The notes under the pieces: model-generated
What the model saw: the letters and a program-made list of their open reading frames with translations, nothing else
Told to the model about the DNA's origin: nothing
The model's database searches: none
Shown here: in pieces, positions 1 through 11,955 of the stretch
Position numbering within the stretch: the stretch's first letter is position 1
Layout: every line of letters begins with the position of its first letter
Made by a program: the position numbers and the translations under genes
DNA from: Gambelia wislizenii
Lineage: Eukaryota; Chordata; Lepidosauria; Squamata; Crotaphytidae
Length of the DNA stretch: 64,000 bases
NCBI GenBank assembly: GCA_030847615.1
Contig: JAUMIR010000001.1
Coordinates: 288,760,187-288,824,186 of the forward strand
Direction of reading: 5' to 3'

Positions 1-94
1 CTTGGCATTGTTAGATGCCTGACTTCCCAGAAACAGACAAGTGAACATTCCCTCTTCACTTTTAGGGTAGATTTCCCCCCCCCCACCTGACACC

Positions 95-180
95 CTTCAG
101 ATGTGTTGGTTTACAAATCCCATAATCCCCTAGATGGCTGGGAATTGTGTAAGTTGTAGGCCAATGTGTCTGGATGGGAT
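95..180. mobile_element. hAT-like MITE fragment
   Basis: The segment holds the words TTCAGATGTGTTGG and GGCTGGGAATTGTG, which form part of a self-complementary short element found widely in reptile genomes. Its ends and a target duplication are not clear. Bases 1-94 and 181-670 show nothing I recognise. Confidence 0.4.
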
Positions 181-670
181 CATGCTTCAGCAGAGTGACT
201 TAGAGAACTGCATTCCATGAAGCAGTGAATAAAATAACAAATACACTCCAAGGAGTAATGGTTTGTAGGTCTCAGTAGTGCTGCTTTAGTTTTGGTAGAA
301 TTCAGTCCTTAATGAAACTAGTACGCTAGAAAAAGAAGTGCTGGGATAAAGAAATAAATATGTGGAGTGGAGTGCCATCTAAAGGCAAAAGTGGATCATT
401 GCAGCAAAGTTCTTCGTTTCCTGGAAGACACACAAGAAAATAACTATTGTGAAAGAATGTACTAAAGCTATTTAAAAAGGTAAACTTAATCACCATGTTA
501 ATAGCATTATAGCAATAGCAAGGTGAATGTCAAAAATATACTTGGATACTATGAAAATAAAGTAACAGTAACATTTTGACCACAATTTTTCTTTAATATA
601 ATTAAGACAAGAGCCACCTGTTGGCAAATCATAAAACCACAGATAAAAGGGGACCTTAGAGGTCATCTAG

Positions 671-797
671 TCCAGGGGATGTTAGCTGTGGCCCTTCAGA
701 TGTTTTTGACTTATAATCTCCATAAGCCTTAGCCAAGATAGCCAATAGCAAAGGGCTATGGAAGCTACACTCCAAAAAACCTCTGGAAGGCCATTTT
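671..797. mobile_element. hAT-like MITE, degenerate
   Basis: The left half (GTGGCCCTTCAGATG) and the right half (CTCTGGAAGGCCA) are inverted relatives flanking a short centre. This is a common layout for non-autonomous hAT elements. The open frames over it are chance. No clean 8-bp duplication is visible. Confidence 0.45.
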
Positions 798-1019
798 TGC
801 CAATTCCCTGTCTGGTACAACCTGAAAATACAACACTGGAGGCAAGTACAGGAAAACTGTCAGATGGCTACCCAGCCACTGCTTACATACTGTGCCTCCA
901 AAGAAAGGGAGCTCACCACTGTCACCCAAGGCAAACTTTTCTACCACCAGACTTTGCTCTTACTTAGGAAGTTTCTCCAAACATTTAGCTCAAAATGTTT
1001 AGCCCTCTAGAGTGACAAA

Positions 1020-1568
1020 CGAGACTGTCAGACACTCTAATGTGGCTTGCATTTCAGACGGCGTCGTTCCGTGTCATCATGCTCCCATTTGGCTGTCATT
1101 ACGCTGGCACTTCTTTTTATTGACGGGCTAAGCCGTCCATGGATCCCCCATTCCGTTTCTGTAATGGAATATCCTGCAACTGAAAAGATGCCCTGTTATG
1201 CTGGAATGATGCCAGAGTCAACAAGAGGTCTGTGCTGGAACACTTCCAGGTGAGATCGGGACATCGAGGTAAGTGACACACTTTTTTGTATGCTACCCCA
1301 GTTACTTGTAATTATTTAAGTGTGTTTTTGTACTTGGTGTTACTTTTCTGTAGTGTTTTTGTTTTCGAATTTCCCACGCTCTTGTCTTCTCACAAAAACA
1401 GCTGGGATTTCAAACCAGGAAGTGAAGGGAGCTCCAGTCAAGCTCCATTCACTCCTGGGCTGCCCATTTTCATTTTTGTGGCATGACAGGAACAGGAAAG
1501 GGATAGGAGAGGAGATTGCAAGATGGGAATGCTTTTTGTTTGTTTGTTTGTTCCTGTCTCATAATCTC
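1020..1568. mobile_element. Harbinger-like MITE (old copy)
   Basis: The left end reads GAGACTGTCAGACACTC and the right end CTGTCTCATAATCTCC, a degraded inverted pair. The interior carries the module 'TTTTTATTGACGGGCTAAGC' near 1117 and 'CAGGTGAGATCGGGACATC' near 1248. The same module recurs at similar places in the elements at 18972, 51716, 53451 and 62626. The terminal TTA/TAA duplication is not preserved. There is no transposase. Confidence 0.55.
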
Positions 1569-1696
1569 CAAAGAAGGAAGAATTTTGCTACCTTTCTTTC
1601 CTATGAATGCAACGTCTCCACTTTTCCTCTGTGATGTAGCCCAGTAGATGCAGTCAGAGGAAGTGTTTACCAAAACAAGGAGCTTTTTCTAACTTA

Positions 1697-2307
1697 GGAC
1701 TTTATCAGATGGGGCTGTAATTGCAGAATTACAGCATTACAGTATCGCAAATGAGTTCCCATTATCACATGACATTGTTGTTCTACCATGGTCAATGTGT
1801 GCTCCACCCATTAATGGCTTGTCACTTTTTATTGACAGGAAAATCTGTGAATAGCCCTCAATATCACTCTTTTTACAGTATTGATGAGCATGCAAAATCA
1901 CATCCCACTGTAATTGCTCAATTACAGCATGAATGGGCAGTCCTTTCCCCCCTCCCCTTTCCCAATGAGAACAAAAGATGCACAGAATGCTGTTTTAATG
2001 AACTGTCACTTTTTCTTGGTAGTTTAAATCTTTGTTCAAGTGTTTATTTATTAATTTCTTTCATTATTCGTGTGTTTCTGGTGTGGTTAAACAAAGTCAT
2101 GTCTTCCCACGAGAACAGCTCAAATCTCACCCATACAAAATAATGGAAGTAAAATCCCATTCTTAAACTGCTAGTTGTGGTTGTGTGATAATTCTGTGGC
2201 AGTAGTATTGTGTGATTACGGCGTAATTACTGTAATCATGCCACTATGTTTCTGCTTTCCTCAATAGTAGAATTACAGCGTTTTTAGACACTAATCTGAT
2301 AAACTCC
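1697..2307. mobile_element. Harbinger-like MITE with TTA target duplication
   Basis: Terminal inverted repeats are GGACTTTATCAGAT on the left and ATCTGATAAACTCC on the right. The element is flanked on both sides by TTA (1694-1696 and 2308-2310). Three-base TTA/TAA duplications are typical of the PIF/Harbinger superfamily. The interior holds the family module 'CACTTTTTATTGACAGG' near 1825 and several reiterations of 'attacag'. It is 611 bp and non-coding. Superfamily assignment is inference from the duplication and ends. Confidence 0.65.
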
Positions 2308-2310
2308 TTA

Positions 2311-3596
2311 GTCTTTTGCTGGATTTAAAGGAAGGAGGAAACTCAGTTGACCACTGGACGTGTCAAGCTTGGGGGAAGGATGCCTCCTGTCATAGGCTAT
2401 TCATTACAGTTATCCACTCAGCACCTAAACAGGACAAACAATTCATGATCACCTGTGAAACTGATAACATTGAGCTGCACAGACAGTGTTATATTAACAT
2501 TCTATTACTATGGAGAGCCACTCCTGGCTTAATTCTTTTTTTAAAAAGCAAATAAATCTCTCATGATTTTCTACCATTAGGTCTAGATTTTTTAAAATGA
2601 GACCCAGTACTTTACATAGAATTTCAGAGTTCAAAACCCCAAAACATGCTGAAAGAAGAGTGTTTTCTACATCTCTCCCCATGACATACTCCTCAAAGGA
2701 CCAACTGGGTAAATCTGAGGTGCATTCTGCATATCCTCAAGGCATCAATCTACTACCAGGGAACTTCCACCACTGAAAAAAAATCAAACAAGACAAAATC
2801 TATTCCTAGTAGAGCAGGGGATTCCTGGTAATCATCCTGCCCCCAGCAAGTTTTTGCAGTGAGAGTCCCCTTCCTTCACAAACTACTTCTGAGTATTCCT
2901 TGCCTAACAAAAACCTATGAAATTAATGGGATGGAAAGATAACTTGAAGATACATACACCCACATAGAGTTCCTCCAATTTATTTGCAAAAAGTGTGAGA
3001 GTCACACCCCTAGAAGCCCCTGCAGAGGCACAATTGTCCACTTAAAACTTAAAACCTACACCTTGCTTTAGCAAAATAACTGACAATCCAGTGAGTTTTA
3101 AAAAAACTGGAAAAATATCAGTAACTTCCAGTTTCAGTGCAAGTGGTTTGTGCAGCTTACATTGGATGCAAAGGGGTGGGAATGACCCGGAGACACTCCA
3201 AAGTAGCCCATCCCTGTAGTAGTGTCAGTATTACTGACACTGGTGGTCATGGCACCCAAAGATGGACCTCATTTGTAAGTCTTAACCTGTGTGTCTGTGT
3301 GTGTACATGCATGTGTGTGTGGGGTACACCGTCAAATCCAGATCTCCTCCTTTTGCTGTAGTTTACCAGATATAAGGAGATTCCCTTATAGTGTATCATA
3401 CAAAATATCACTCCCCCACCCAGAGCATAAAGTGGCATAAACTCATATTCTACCACTTCATTCCTCTGTCACTTTTGACTTGGAGCCTTACTGCACTCCA
3501 AGGAAAAGCAGCAAAGCAGCAGGAACATTCCATCTTTCCTCCTGCCTTCCTGCATGGTGTCATCATTTTTTTCAGTCTGGTCCTGTAAGGTTGTCA
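2311..3596. other. Unassigned non-coding stretch
   Basis: No gene or element is recognised here. The only simple sequence is a short TG-rich run near 3291-3322. Confidence 0.5.
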
Positions 3597-3690
3597 TTGT
3601 TGGGAGCTACAGCTTCCACAATCCCTGGCCATTAGCCATGCTGGCTGGGGGCTTCTGGGAGTTAAAACCCGAAACATCTGGATAGTTAAC
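3597..3690. mobile_element. hAT-like MITE
   Basis: A short palindromic element: TTGTTGGGAGCTACAGC on the left mirrors GGGAGTTAAAACCCGAAAC on the right, around 'CCATTAGCCATGCTGG'. This arrangement matches the common reptile 'actacaactccca' MITEs. Target duplication is not evident. Confidence 0.45.
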
Positions 3691-4520
3691 ATTTCCCCAG
3701 TTCGGGTCTATCATCTCATTATAAATAATGTGTAGATTGGTTGTTGACATAATATTCCATCCTGTCTCCACTTTCAGAAATACATAAAACATATGAAAAA
3801 TGTGTTAAACACTCCCCCCAATGTCCAGAAACAGCAATCATCTTCCAAATATATTTAGTATATGCTGTGAGATGTGTTTCCATTTTAAGCATACTTGCTA
3901 TTAACAGGAACTCTTATTCAGTTCCATGGTAATTAAGTATCACATGGCTGACGATCTCTATGGTTACAATGTATTTTTATTCAGCCAAGTGAAATAAATT
4001 TGAAAATGGGATTGTTTTATTGTTATTTAGAACAAAGCTGCCTCTAAGGCCACTAAAACTTCAGGAGCAAGGCACAGAGTGAGTTTTAAAAGAAATAACA
4101 ATGTATTTTATTTGTGAATGTTAAGTACAGAGACAGTTTTAAAAGCAAAAAAAAAAAAAAAAACCATCACCCAAATATCTGATGAATATCTGTTATATGA
4201 TTGGAGGCTTTTTTAAAAAAACAGAAATGAGCCATCTCGAGCAACATATGTGAAATTATGTAAGTGCCAGAGTAAAATTGGATCCACTTTGACACCACCC
4301 AACTGATAACGAAGTATATCTGTTTTGGGATTGTATTGTTTCAGAGTTAATATGGGGGTTAGGAATCCTGGCCCTGTCATTGGGGAAAGTGTGCCACATG
4401 TCTCAGGAAGTAGATTTTGTGTCTCATAAAATATCACAAATGGTGGATTATTCTACATCCATTGGATGAAGTTATCTGGGATATTGTGGACAGGCTGTTT
4501 TTTCCTCAGGAAGGCAGTTG
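3691..4520. other. Unassigned AT-rich stretch
   Basis: Nothing coding was recognised. A poly-A run sits at about 4148-4163, but I cannot tie it to a named retroposon. Confidence 0.4.
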
Positions 4521-4522
4521 TA

Positions 4523-4750
4523 CAGTCAGCCCTCTGTATTCACAGATTCTGCATCCACCGATTCAACCACCCACGGCTTGAAAATATTTTTTAAAAATCC
4601 AAAAAACAAACCTTGATTTTGCCATTTTATATAAGGGATGCCATTTTACTACACCATTGTACATACAAGTAATGGGACTTGAGCATCCATGGGTTTTTGT
4701 ATCCACAGGGGTCATGGAATCAAACCCCAACAGATACCAAGGGCCCACTG
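4523..4750. mobile_element. Tigger/pogo-type MITE with TA duplication
   Basis: It starts CAGTCAGCCCTCTGTATTC and ends AAGGGCCCACTG, with TA at 4521-4522 and 4751-4752. The interior 'CCATTTTATATAAGGGATGC' is shared with the copies at 7364, 26512 and 44575. TA duplication and CAG-type ends fit the Tc1-mariner/pogo (Tigger) group. It has no coding capacity. It abuts the Penelope-like RT on its right, so it probably inserted into that element. Confidence 0.7.
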
Positions 4751-4752
4751 TA

Positions 4753-5676
4753 CCCCAAGATCCCACATGAAGATGGACTGCAAGGTTCTCAAACCATTCT
4801 GGAAGCCACTACAGCACACTTGATTGCCAAAATCTGTCACTGTGTACTCACTCATAATTATTTCAAGTACCTTCAAATCAATGGCACTGCCATGAGCCCT
4901 TACATGCAAATATGAGTATGCAAATATCTTCATGGCTGACCTGGAACAACACTTCCTCAGCTTCTGTACACAGTAACCTCTCTCCTACCTGGGATATACT
5001 GATGACATCTTTATCATTTGGACTCATGGAAAGGAATCACTTGAGAAGTTCCACCAAAATTTTAACAATTTTTACCCTACTATCAACCTAAGCCCGGGAC
5101 AATTCACACAGGTTTACTTTCTTGACACCACTGTACAGCTACTCAATGAACATATTCACACCATGCTATATTGAGAATCCACTAATCACTACAGATACTG
5201 ACATACCTCTAGCTTCCACCCAGAACACGCTACGAAATCTGTGGTTTATAGTCAAGCTCTCCAGTATGCATCTGCTCATACCCACAAGACAAAGATTCAG
5301 AGATCTGCAACACACGTTTTCCAAACTACAATACCCACCCAATCAGGTGAAAAAACTAAATCAACAAGAAAAGAATGGTACTCAGGAACATTTACTACAA
5401 GACAAACCAAAAGGAGAAAATGAGAGACCACCACTACTTGTGACTAACAGCCCACAAGGAGACTATTGGAACATATCATCTATGAGTTACAATCATTTCT
5501 GGAGAACAACACTGCCCACTCACAGGCTCTGGATTGCAGGCCTTTATTGGCTTACAGACAGCCTCCTAACCTTAAACAACTACTCACCTACAACAAGACA
5601 TATAACATAGATGGAAAAACAGGGGCAAGACCTACTGCAATCCAGATGCCAACTCTGCCCTTATATCTACCTTAGG
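4753..5676 (+). pseudogene. Penelope-like element reverse transcriptase, decayed
   Basis: Conceptual translation across several frames gives an ordered series of Penelope-like RT blocks. These are 'YPKIPHEDGL' near 4753 (the LYTNIPHxDG block), 'LTHNYFKYLQINGTAM' near 4850, 'YANIFMADLEQHFL' near 4918, and the catalytic box 'YTDDIFIIW' near 4993 (Y-x-D-D). Further on come 'VYFLDTTV' and 'SQALDCRPLLAYRQPPNLK' near 5515-5575. In the family this enzyme copies the element RNA at a nicked target. Stops and frame changes are frequent, so the copy is dead. The RT-to-endonuclease order continues at 5911. Family assignment rests on the motif order and is fairly secure. The exact 5' end is hidden by the Tigger MITE at 4523-4750. 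Confidence 0.75.
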
Positions 5677-5679
5677 AAG

Positions 5680-5907
5680 TTGAGAAGGGGAGAACCAAAT
5701 GTATATAACTAATATCAATATCCAATGATGCAAAGAAACTATACAATTCATTGTACACACTTTTCATATACTTATCTTTATGTGAGAATTGTTTGAATAT
5801 ATTTTTTCTATTGTGTATAATTGCCTTGGACACTGGTGAATTGTATAATTTCTTTGAATAATTGAATATTGATATTAGTTATATATATTTGGTTCTCCCC
5901 TTCTCAA
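5680..5907. mobile_element. MITE with 44-bp terminal inverted repeats
   Basis: The left end (from TTGAGAAGGGGAGAACCAAA) and the right end (to TTTGGTTCTCCCCTTCTCAA) are inverted copies over about 44 bp, with one clear internal mismatch. The AT-rich interior is non-coding. It separates the RT and endonuclease parts of the Penelope-like element. No clean target duplication is seen, although 'TATCTACCTT' occurs on both sides (about 5664 and 5952). Confidence 0.6.
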
Positions 5908-5910
5908 ATT

Positions 5911-6138
5911 GCTACCGTTTCCGACAGACATCCAGCCCATTACTTACTCATATCTACCTTGGCAGCAACATCGTAAGTCCTAAAAAGGCACATTCACTGG
6001 CCCATCCTCCAATGTGGTATATGCCATCGTCTATCAGCATTGCCCTTTACATTCTATATTGGACAAACAGAACATTCTCTACTCAAGATGATAAATGGAG
6101 ACAAATCCAACAGTAGAAATGGCAACACCCACAAATTA
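5911..6138 (+). pseudogene. Penelope-like element GIY-YIG endonuclease remnant
   Basis: Reading across one frameshift gives 'VYAIVYQHCP' followed by 'YIGQTEHSL' (about 6013-6075). This fits the two halves of the GIY-YIG nuclease core and the Cys-rich spacing of Penelope-like endonucleases. In these elements the C-terminal nuclease nicks the target DNA. Only about 70 codons remain before a reverse CR1 interrupts at 6141. It belongs with the RT at 4753-5676. Not functional. Confidence 0.6.
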
Positions 6139-6140
6139 GT

Positions 6141-7271
6141 AGAATCATAGAATCATAGAATTGCAGAGTTGGAAGAGACTATGAGGGCCATCCAGTCCAA
6201 CCCCCTGCCATGCAGGAAATAATGATCAAAGCATCCCCGACAGATGGCCATCCAGCCTTTGTTTAAAGACCTCCAAGGAAGGAGACCCCACTACACTCCA
6301 AGGGAGTGTGTTCCACTGCCGAACAGCTCTTACTGTCAAAACGTTCCTCCTAATGTTGAGGTGGAATCTCAGTTCCTGGAGCTTGCATCCATTGCTCTGT
6401 GTTCCAGTCTCTGGAGCAGCAAAAAACAAGCCTCAACGTGACACCCCTTCAAATACTTAAACAGGGCTATCATATCACCTCTTAACCATCTTTTTTCCAG
6501 GCTAAACATACCCAGCTCCCCAAGTCTCTCCTCATAAGGCATGGTTTCCAGACCTTTCACCATTTTAGTCGCCCTTCTCTGGACACACTCCAATTTGTCA
6601 ATATCCTTTTTGAATTGTGGTGCCCAGAACTGGACACAGTATTCCAGGTGAGGTCTGACCAAGGCAGAATAGAGCGGCACTATTACTTCCCTTGATCTAG
6701 ACACTATACTTCTATTGATGCAGCCCAAAATCGCATTGGCCTTTTTAGCTGCCGCATCACACTGTTGACTCATGTTCAACTTGTGGTCTACTAGGACTCC
6801 TAGATCCCTTTCGCACATAGTTTCATTCAGCCAGGTCTCCCCCATCCTATATCTATGCATTTCATTTGTTCACCCTAAGTGCAGTACCTTACATTTCTCC
6901 ATATTGAATTTCATTTTGTTAGGTTTGGCCCAGCTCTCCAGTCTATCCAGGTCATTCTGAATTTTGATCCTGTCCTCTAGGGTATTAGCTACTCCTCCTA
7001 ATTTGGTGTCATCTGCAAATTTGGTAAGTATGCCCCTAATTCCCTTCATACAAGTCATTGATAAAGATGTTGAATAGCACTGGGCTCGGGACAGAACCCT
7101 GTGGCACCCCACTGGTCACATCTTTCCAAGACGAAGAGGAGCCACTGCTGAGCACCCTTTGGGTTCGACCAGTCAACCAATTACAAATCCATTGAACAGT
7201 TAACTTGTCTAGCCCACATTTTACAAGCTTGTTTGCAAGAATGTCATGGGGAACCTTGTCAAAGGCCTTAT
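6141..7271 (-). pseudogene. CR1 LINE, 3' part of ORF2, reverse
   Basis: On the minus strand this copy runs from the RT block '[21 protein letters not shown]' (quoted in part) through 'GVPQGSV' and 'KFADDTKLGG' to the C-terminal domain ('[18 protein letters not shown]'). It ends in the 3' UTR with the CR1 tail, seen on the plus strand as AGAATCATAGAATCATAG at 6141. It is 5'-truncated within RT. Stops and a frameshift break the frame (around 6369, 6870 and 7036). It matches the intact copy at 32229-35880 closely enough to be the same subfamily, though older. It inserted into the Penelope-like element. Confidence 0.9.
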
Positions 7272-7363
7272 AGCTTTCCTGGACATACAATCTCTGACTT
7301 ACCAGTAAAGGTTCTGGAGGGAAAAAAATCAAAGAGAACAAGAAACAGCAGAATTGGGATATA

Positions 7364-7597
7364 CAGTTGTCCCTTCATATTTTTCGGGGTTTGGTTCCAG
7401 GACCCCAACCCCTGTGGATATCAAAATCCGTGAATACTCAAGTCCCATTATATGCAATGGCATAGCAAAATGGTGTCCCTTATATAAGATGGCAAAATCA
7501 AGGTTTGCTTTTTGGATTATTATTTTTAAAGAATATTTTCAAGCCATGAATACTTAAATCTGTAGATACCAAATCAGTAGATATGAAGGGACAACTG
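7364..7597. mobile_element. Tigger/pogo-type MITE with TA duplication
   Basis: The ends CAGTTGTCCCTTCATAT and ATATGAAGGGACAACTG are inverted copies, flanked by TA at 7362-7363 and 7598-7599. The interior 'TATATAAGATGGCAAAATCA' resembles the copies at 4523 and 44575. Non-coding. Confidence 0.8.
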
Positions 7598-7599
7598 TA

Positions 7600-8030
7600 G
7601 TCATAAATTCCAGTCCATTAGCAGAGCTATGAACAGAGATCATGGTTTCTTGACATGCAATATATATTAATACACTAGTCTTCACAACTACACATATAAT
7701 AAAATAAATCTTCTCAGAGGATGTTTGACTCCAACAAAACTGACTTTTGATGAGCAGATTTATTGCTTTCACATGTCAGTACTAACAGACCAGCTACTTT
7801 GCCGATCTGTATCATGTTATACAACTCTTTGGATGTATGGCCAGTGTCACAATTTGAATATTTTTGTATACTATTACATTTTGTCCCATTCCCACAACTG
7901 CATATCTCTGCTTAAATACCTGCGGCTTTAATATCACCCCATCAGTGCATCTGAAGAAGTTCATTGATAGCCACAAAAGTTCTTGCTAAATCAGATTCAA
8001 AGGTGCTGCTAGAGTCTTTCCCCACTACCA
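7600..8030 (+). mobile_element. Probable 3' portion of the Penelope-like element
   Basis: Bases 7946-8025 contain GCATCTGAAGAAGTTCATTG, then CCACAAAAGTTCTTG, then AAAGGTGCTGCTAGA. This order ('ctgaagaag', 'cacgaaagct', 'aaggtgc') is familiar from the 3' tails of reptile Penelope-like elements. If so, it closes the element that starts near 4753. Assignment of 7600-7945 to it is inference. Confidence 0.45.
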
Positions 8031-8229
8031 CTACCTTTCCCCTTTCCTCCCTTTTAATGCCATATTACACCATCTGTCCTTTGCTAGGCATCAAATAATT
8101 GAATAATAAACCTGGGATAGCAGTATCCATTCCATCAAAGAAGGGCCCACTCACCTACTATGTTGGGTTATCTTCTTATCTGTGTATTCTGTCCGCAACT
8201 GAAAACCTTTATTTTTAAAGCAAGCTTTT

Positions 8230-8480
8230 GCTACTATGGTTGGGCCATCTAGCTGATTTCTTTTAGATGTTATTTTTTCAGTCTTAATGCCGTTTTTACT
8301 CTGATGTTTTCAGTTGAATGATGGCTTATTGTTCGTTTTTATGGTGGATTGTTGTTACTTTTATCTTGAGTTTGTTTTAATACTTTGGTAGCCACTTTGG
8401 GGTACTCCTTTTTGGAAGGGAAGAACAGGATATACAATTCTGTATAAAATGAGTACATGCAAATAAATAAAATACACCAG
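8230..8480 (+). mobile_element. L2-like LINE 3' tail
   Basis: The T-rich run followed by 'GTAGCCACTTTGGGGTACTC', 'GGGAAGAACAGGATATACAA' and AAATAAATAAAAT resembles the 3' UTR of vertebrate L2-type LINEs. No coding part is attached. Confidence 0.4.
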
Positions 8481-10580
8481 ATATCTATGGCTTCAGATAA
8501 CTGTTTAATTCTGGAGTGAATCTCTGCTTTTAGAAAAGTAGAAAAATTTTGCTGAAAGTTCCCATGGTTTCTTTCTGAGCCTGCATGGAGCATAATTTCC
8601 CACTCTGCATGGATGAATGAACACCTCCTAGTTCATCCATTTCTCCCATTTCCCCTTGTTCACCTGGCTTTTCTGAAGTGCAAATTAGAGATGCAGATGC
8701 AAAATCTGGGATGCTTTCCAATTTCCTTTTTTTAGAAAGCTTGAACTACTGTGGGGATTCAGACTTTTCCATCTGTCACTAAACCACCCTCAGTACCAAA
8801 AGGGACTCTGAAATGTGCTGAAGAGCAAGTCTTGATCAAAGCTCTGTCTCAGATGTATTTTTTTAGTCATGATATGTAATTAATGCAGCTTACTCCAGCA
8901 TCCTTAAACAACACCAGGGATAGCAGGAAGGAATTGAAAAGGATGGCAGTACATTGGAAACCGACAGGAAAAGAAGGGATTTGGATAGTCCATGGAATAT
9001 AGCACATTAGAGTCTTAAAAATAGACCATACAGATCTGGGTTCAAATCCCATTTTCCATCATTAAGCTCCAAAGTTTGGAAATAATGAGTTAAAATTAAT
9101 GTAGTTGATTATAATAACCCCCATTTTTAGCAATGGGAGTTAATGTAATAAGTGGGAACAACTTTGGAGAGAGAGCTGTGTGACACATTTTAGAGATTTT
9201 TTTCCTTGTTTAAAGAGCTTTTTTGAATGAGATTTCCCAAGATTTATGCCTTATCAGTCCTAAGGGGTCAACCCCCCCCCACTCAAAAAAGCAATGGAAA
9301 AGTAACAGAAAACAGTGAGTAATGCTACAAGTTACTTTCTAACACCACAATGAATTACTTTATAAATCACTGAAAGGAGCACTGAGAATGAGTAACTTTC
9401 TCAATGTCACCATGACCAACAGGAGAGAATTGTTTTTAAAAAGTAACTTTTCAAGCTCTGTGAAGGTTGCTGTGCAGGTTTGGATCTTTCACTGACACTT
9501 TGGCCTAAAGTTTTTAACCTAACCTTCACAACATAGTTGCGATCATAATATGAGGCAATCCTCACTTAGGTTGCTCTGGATCAATAAAACAAGAGAATGT
9601 ATACAAGTAAGTGAAAGAGCATTTTATCAGCCCTACCCCCCCTCCCCAAAACCTATTTTCAGCAATGACCAAGCTAAACCTAATGTGAAAGAAGAGGAGA
9701 GAGAAATGATGAAGATGCCTCCTTTCCAGGTGATGGTCATTTTCCATTAATAAAATTATGCCCCAGCCAATTTGTCTTGAATTGCTTTGTGAACAATGGC
9801 AAGATTTTGAGGAAGGCAGCTCAGGCCCCAGTTAGGAGGATGAGACAGAGAGCATTCAAGGGCTGCAGGGTTTCAATAGCATATTCTGCAGCCAGGGGAA
9901 CCAAACATTACCATCTGAAGATCCTCCATATTATCTCCAGAATCTAAAGTCACCAAACAATACCTCGAGTGAGGAGTGAGGGCATCCTGACTCATTAGTT
10001 TCTTCTTTTCACCCACTGAAGAAGGTAGACATTCTTGCCTTGTACTGGCCTACCTTGGAAATTCAAATTCAAGGAAGAGAGCAATGTCACAGCAGAAGTT
10101 CATCCCAAAACTTCTAGAAAAAATAAAGTAAAATACTCAGATGGTTTAGACAGCCTGAAAGGATGGGTTGTTTAGATGCCACAAGAAGCAGAGAGCAAGA
10201 GAGATCAAGGCGCATATTAGATTACCTTCAGGAACTGAAGCAAGGTAACACATCAGTATGGGCCAAGGAAAACGATAGGAAGAAGGGATGATAACAAAGC
10301 AAAGCCTCAAACATCTATCATCAGAATATCCTGTTGACAGTTAACAGAGTGGGGGAGATCATAGGAGTGTATCTATAACCCCATGGTATGGAGACAGTGG
10401 ACAGAGAGAAATGTTTCTTCCTCACTCATAGTAGTAGAATTCAGGGTCATTCAGCAGAATTGATTAGCAGGAGATTCTTGACTGAGAAAAGGAAGCAATT
10501 CTTAATGCAAGGCATAAATAGCATAGGTATAGAGGTCCTGGTTTTCATTTGTCAAATCTTAGAGGGTATCCTATAGATCA
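8481..10580. other. Unassigned non-coding stretch
   Basis: About 2.1 kb without a recognisable gene. A short inverted-type fragment AAAAAGTAACTTTTCAAGCTC at 9438-9458 resembles the ends of the MITE at 47966. Open frames here are short and show no domain. Confidence 0.45.
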
Positions 10581-10786
10581 GGAGCCAGTGTGCTGTAGTG
10601 CTTTGAGTGTTTGACTCCAGGAAACAAGGGTTTGAATCCCTGTTCAGCTATTGGAACTCACCTGTTCAGCCACTGAAACTCACTTGGACAAGAGGAAAAC
10701 CATGGCATCCCCCCCTCTGAACAAATCTATTTAAGTAAACCCTAGGACTCAGTCACCAGAGTTGACTTGAAGGGCATATAACAACT
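10581..10786 (+). mobile_element. tRNA-derived SINE
   Basis: The head GGAGCCAGTGTGCTGTAGTG resembles a pol III A box. GGTTTGAATCC at 10629-10639 resembles a B box. The tail 'GTTGACTTGAAGGGCATATA' followed by ACAAC matches a common squamate tRNA-SINE layout. It is near full length but degenerate. Confidence 0.65.
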
Positions 10787-10799
10787 AGAGGTCTGGTTG

Positions 10800-11955
10800 A
10801 GTTCAGTCAAATACAGAGCTTGGGAAAGTGTCTGGATGACAACTCCCAGAATTCTGAAGCCTGTATGGACATCTCTTGGGAAAGCATGGCCACTTTTCCA
10901 AGCTCTAGCTATGCATCTTTCCAGCCAAGAGCCTCCTTCCATTCCACTACCATCACTGTGGCCACCAGAGGGCAATGCAACAGAAGTCAGGCAAGTCTAT
11001 CATGCCTGGGTGCAACTCCAATTCAGAGCCTCAGTCCCTTACGCTCCAGCTATATATAAACTGTCACTGCAGCACCCATCCGCTGAAAAGGAAGCAGCAA
11101 CCCATCCACTGTGCTCAGAGCCAGCTTCAAGCATGTTGAATATATAACCTGCTGAACTTTGGAAATAAGAGCTCATGTCATTTTTCATTTTCCCCTCCCC
11201 CACCTCCTCATTGCAATCTTGTTTTCTTTGGTGTTGTGTTTTTTTAAAAAATGGTTTTAAAGTTGGTTGTAGCCAATTATATTTGGTCAAAAGTGTTGCA
11301 TTGATTTGTCTCTGCAATGTATTTTTCCATTGTTCCCTGTATTAAAGATTTTATAATGGCTTTGTTTTTCCATTGTATTTTGTTGTTTTTAATGGCTTTA
11401 AAAAAAAAATCAGTCCCTCTAATCTCTCTTGATAACTTTGGTTACAAGGCAGTTTATAAACTGGACAAATCAATAATGGGATTTCCTTCCACAGGACATA
11501 GTAATTAGAAATGTAAAACAAAACAAAAACCAAAAGGGGGAGAGCACAAAAACTCAGCTTTCCTCATTTTTTTCTGGGAAAAAAATGGGGAAATACCATT
11601 TCCCTCCCATTTTTCTTCTTCTTATGGGTCTTCCTCGTAGCAATGGCCACTTAAATGTATTTTAACCAATTCATGGAGGGTCAATGTATAAATGGCTACT
11701 AGCAGGGATGTCCCTCAGACCTAGATCTAATGTTTGAGCAGAATTAAGCCCCTTCGGATGCAAATTTATTTTTCTTTTTTAATCCAAATATAATCAGTAA
11801 TAAGTGCCATAAACCTTCACATTTCTGAATCTCCACTAGAGTTAGGGACGCCAGTTAAAGTGAACTGGGTCTGGGTTGGACTAAGGAGAAGCAGATAATT
11901 TTCTGAAGGACTAAACTGGGATCTGAACTGAATTTCAGATTGGCAGGTTAGTACA
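10800..11955. other. Unassigned stretch with MITE fragment
   Basis: Bases 10817-10860 (AGCTTGGGAAAGTGTCTGGA, then ACAACTCCCAGAATTC) look like one end of an hAT-like MITE related to 47966-48085. The rest shows nothing recognisable, apart from T-rich and A-rich runs near 11240 and 11400. Confidence 0.35.
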
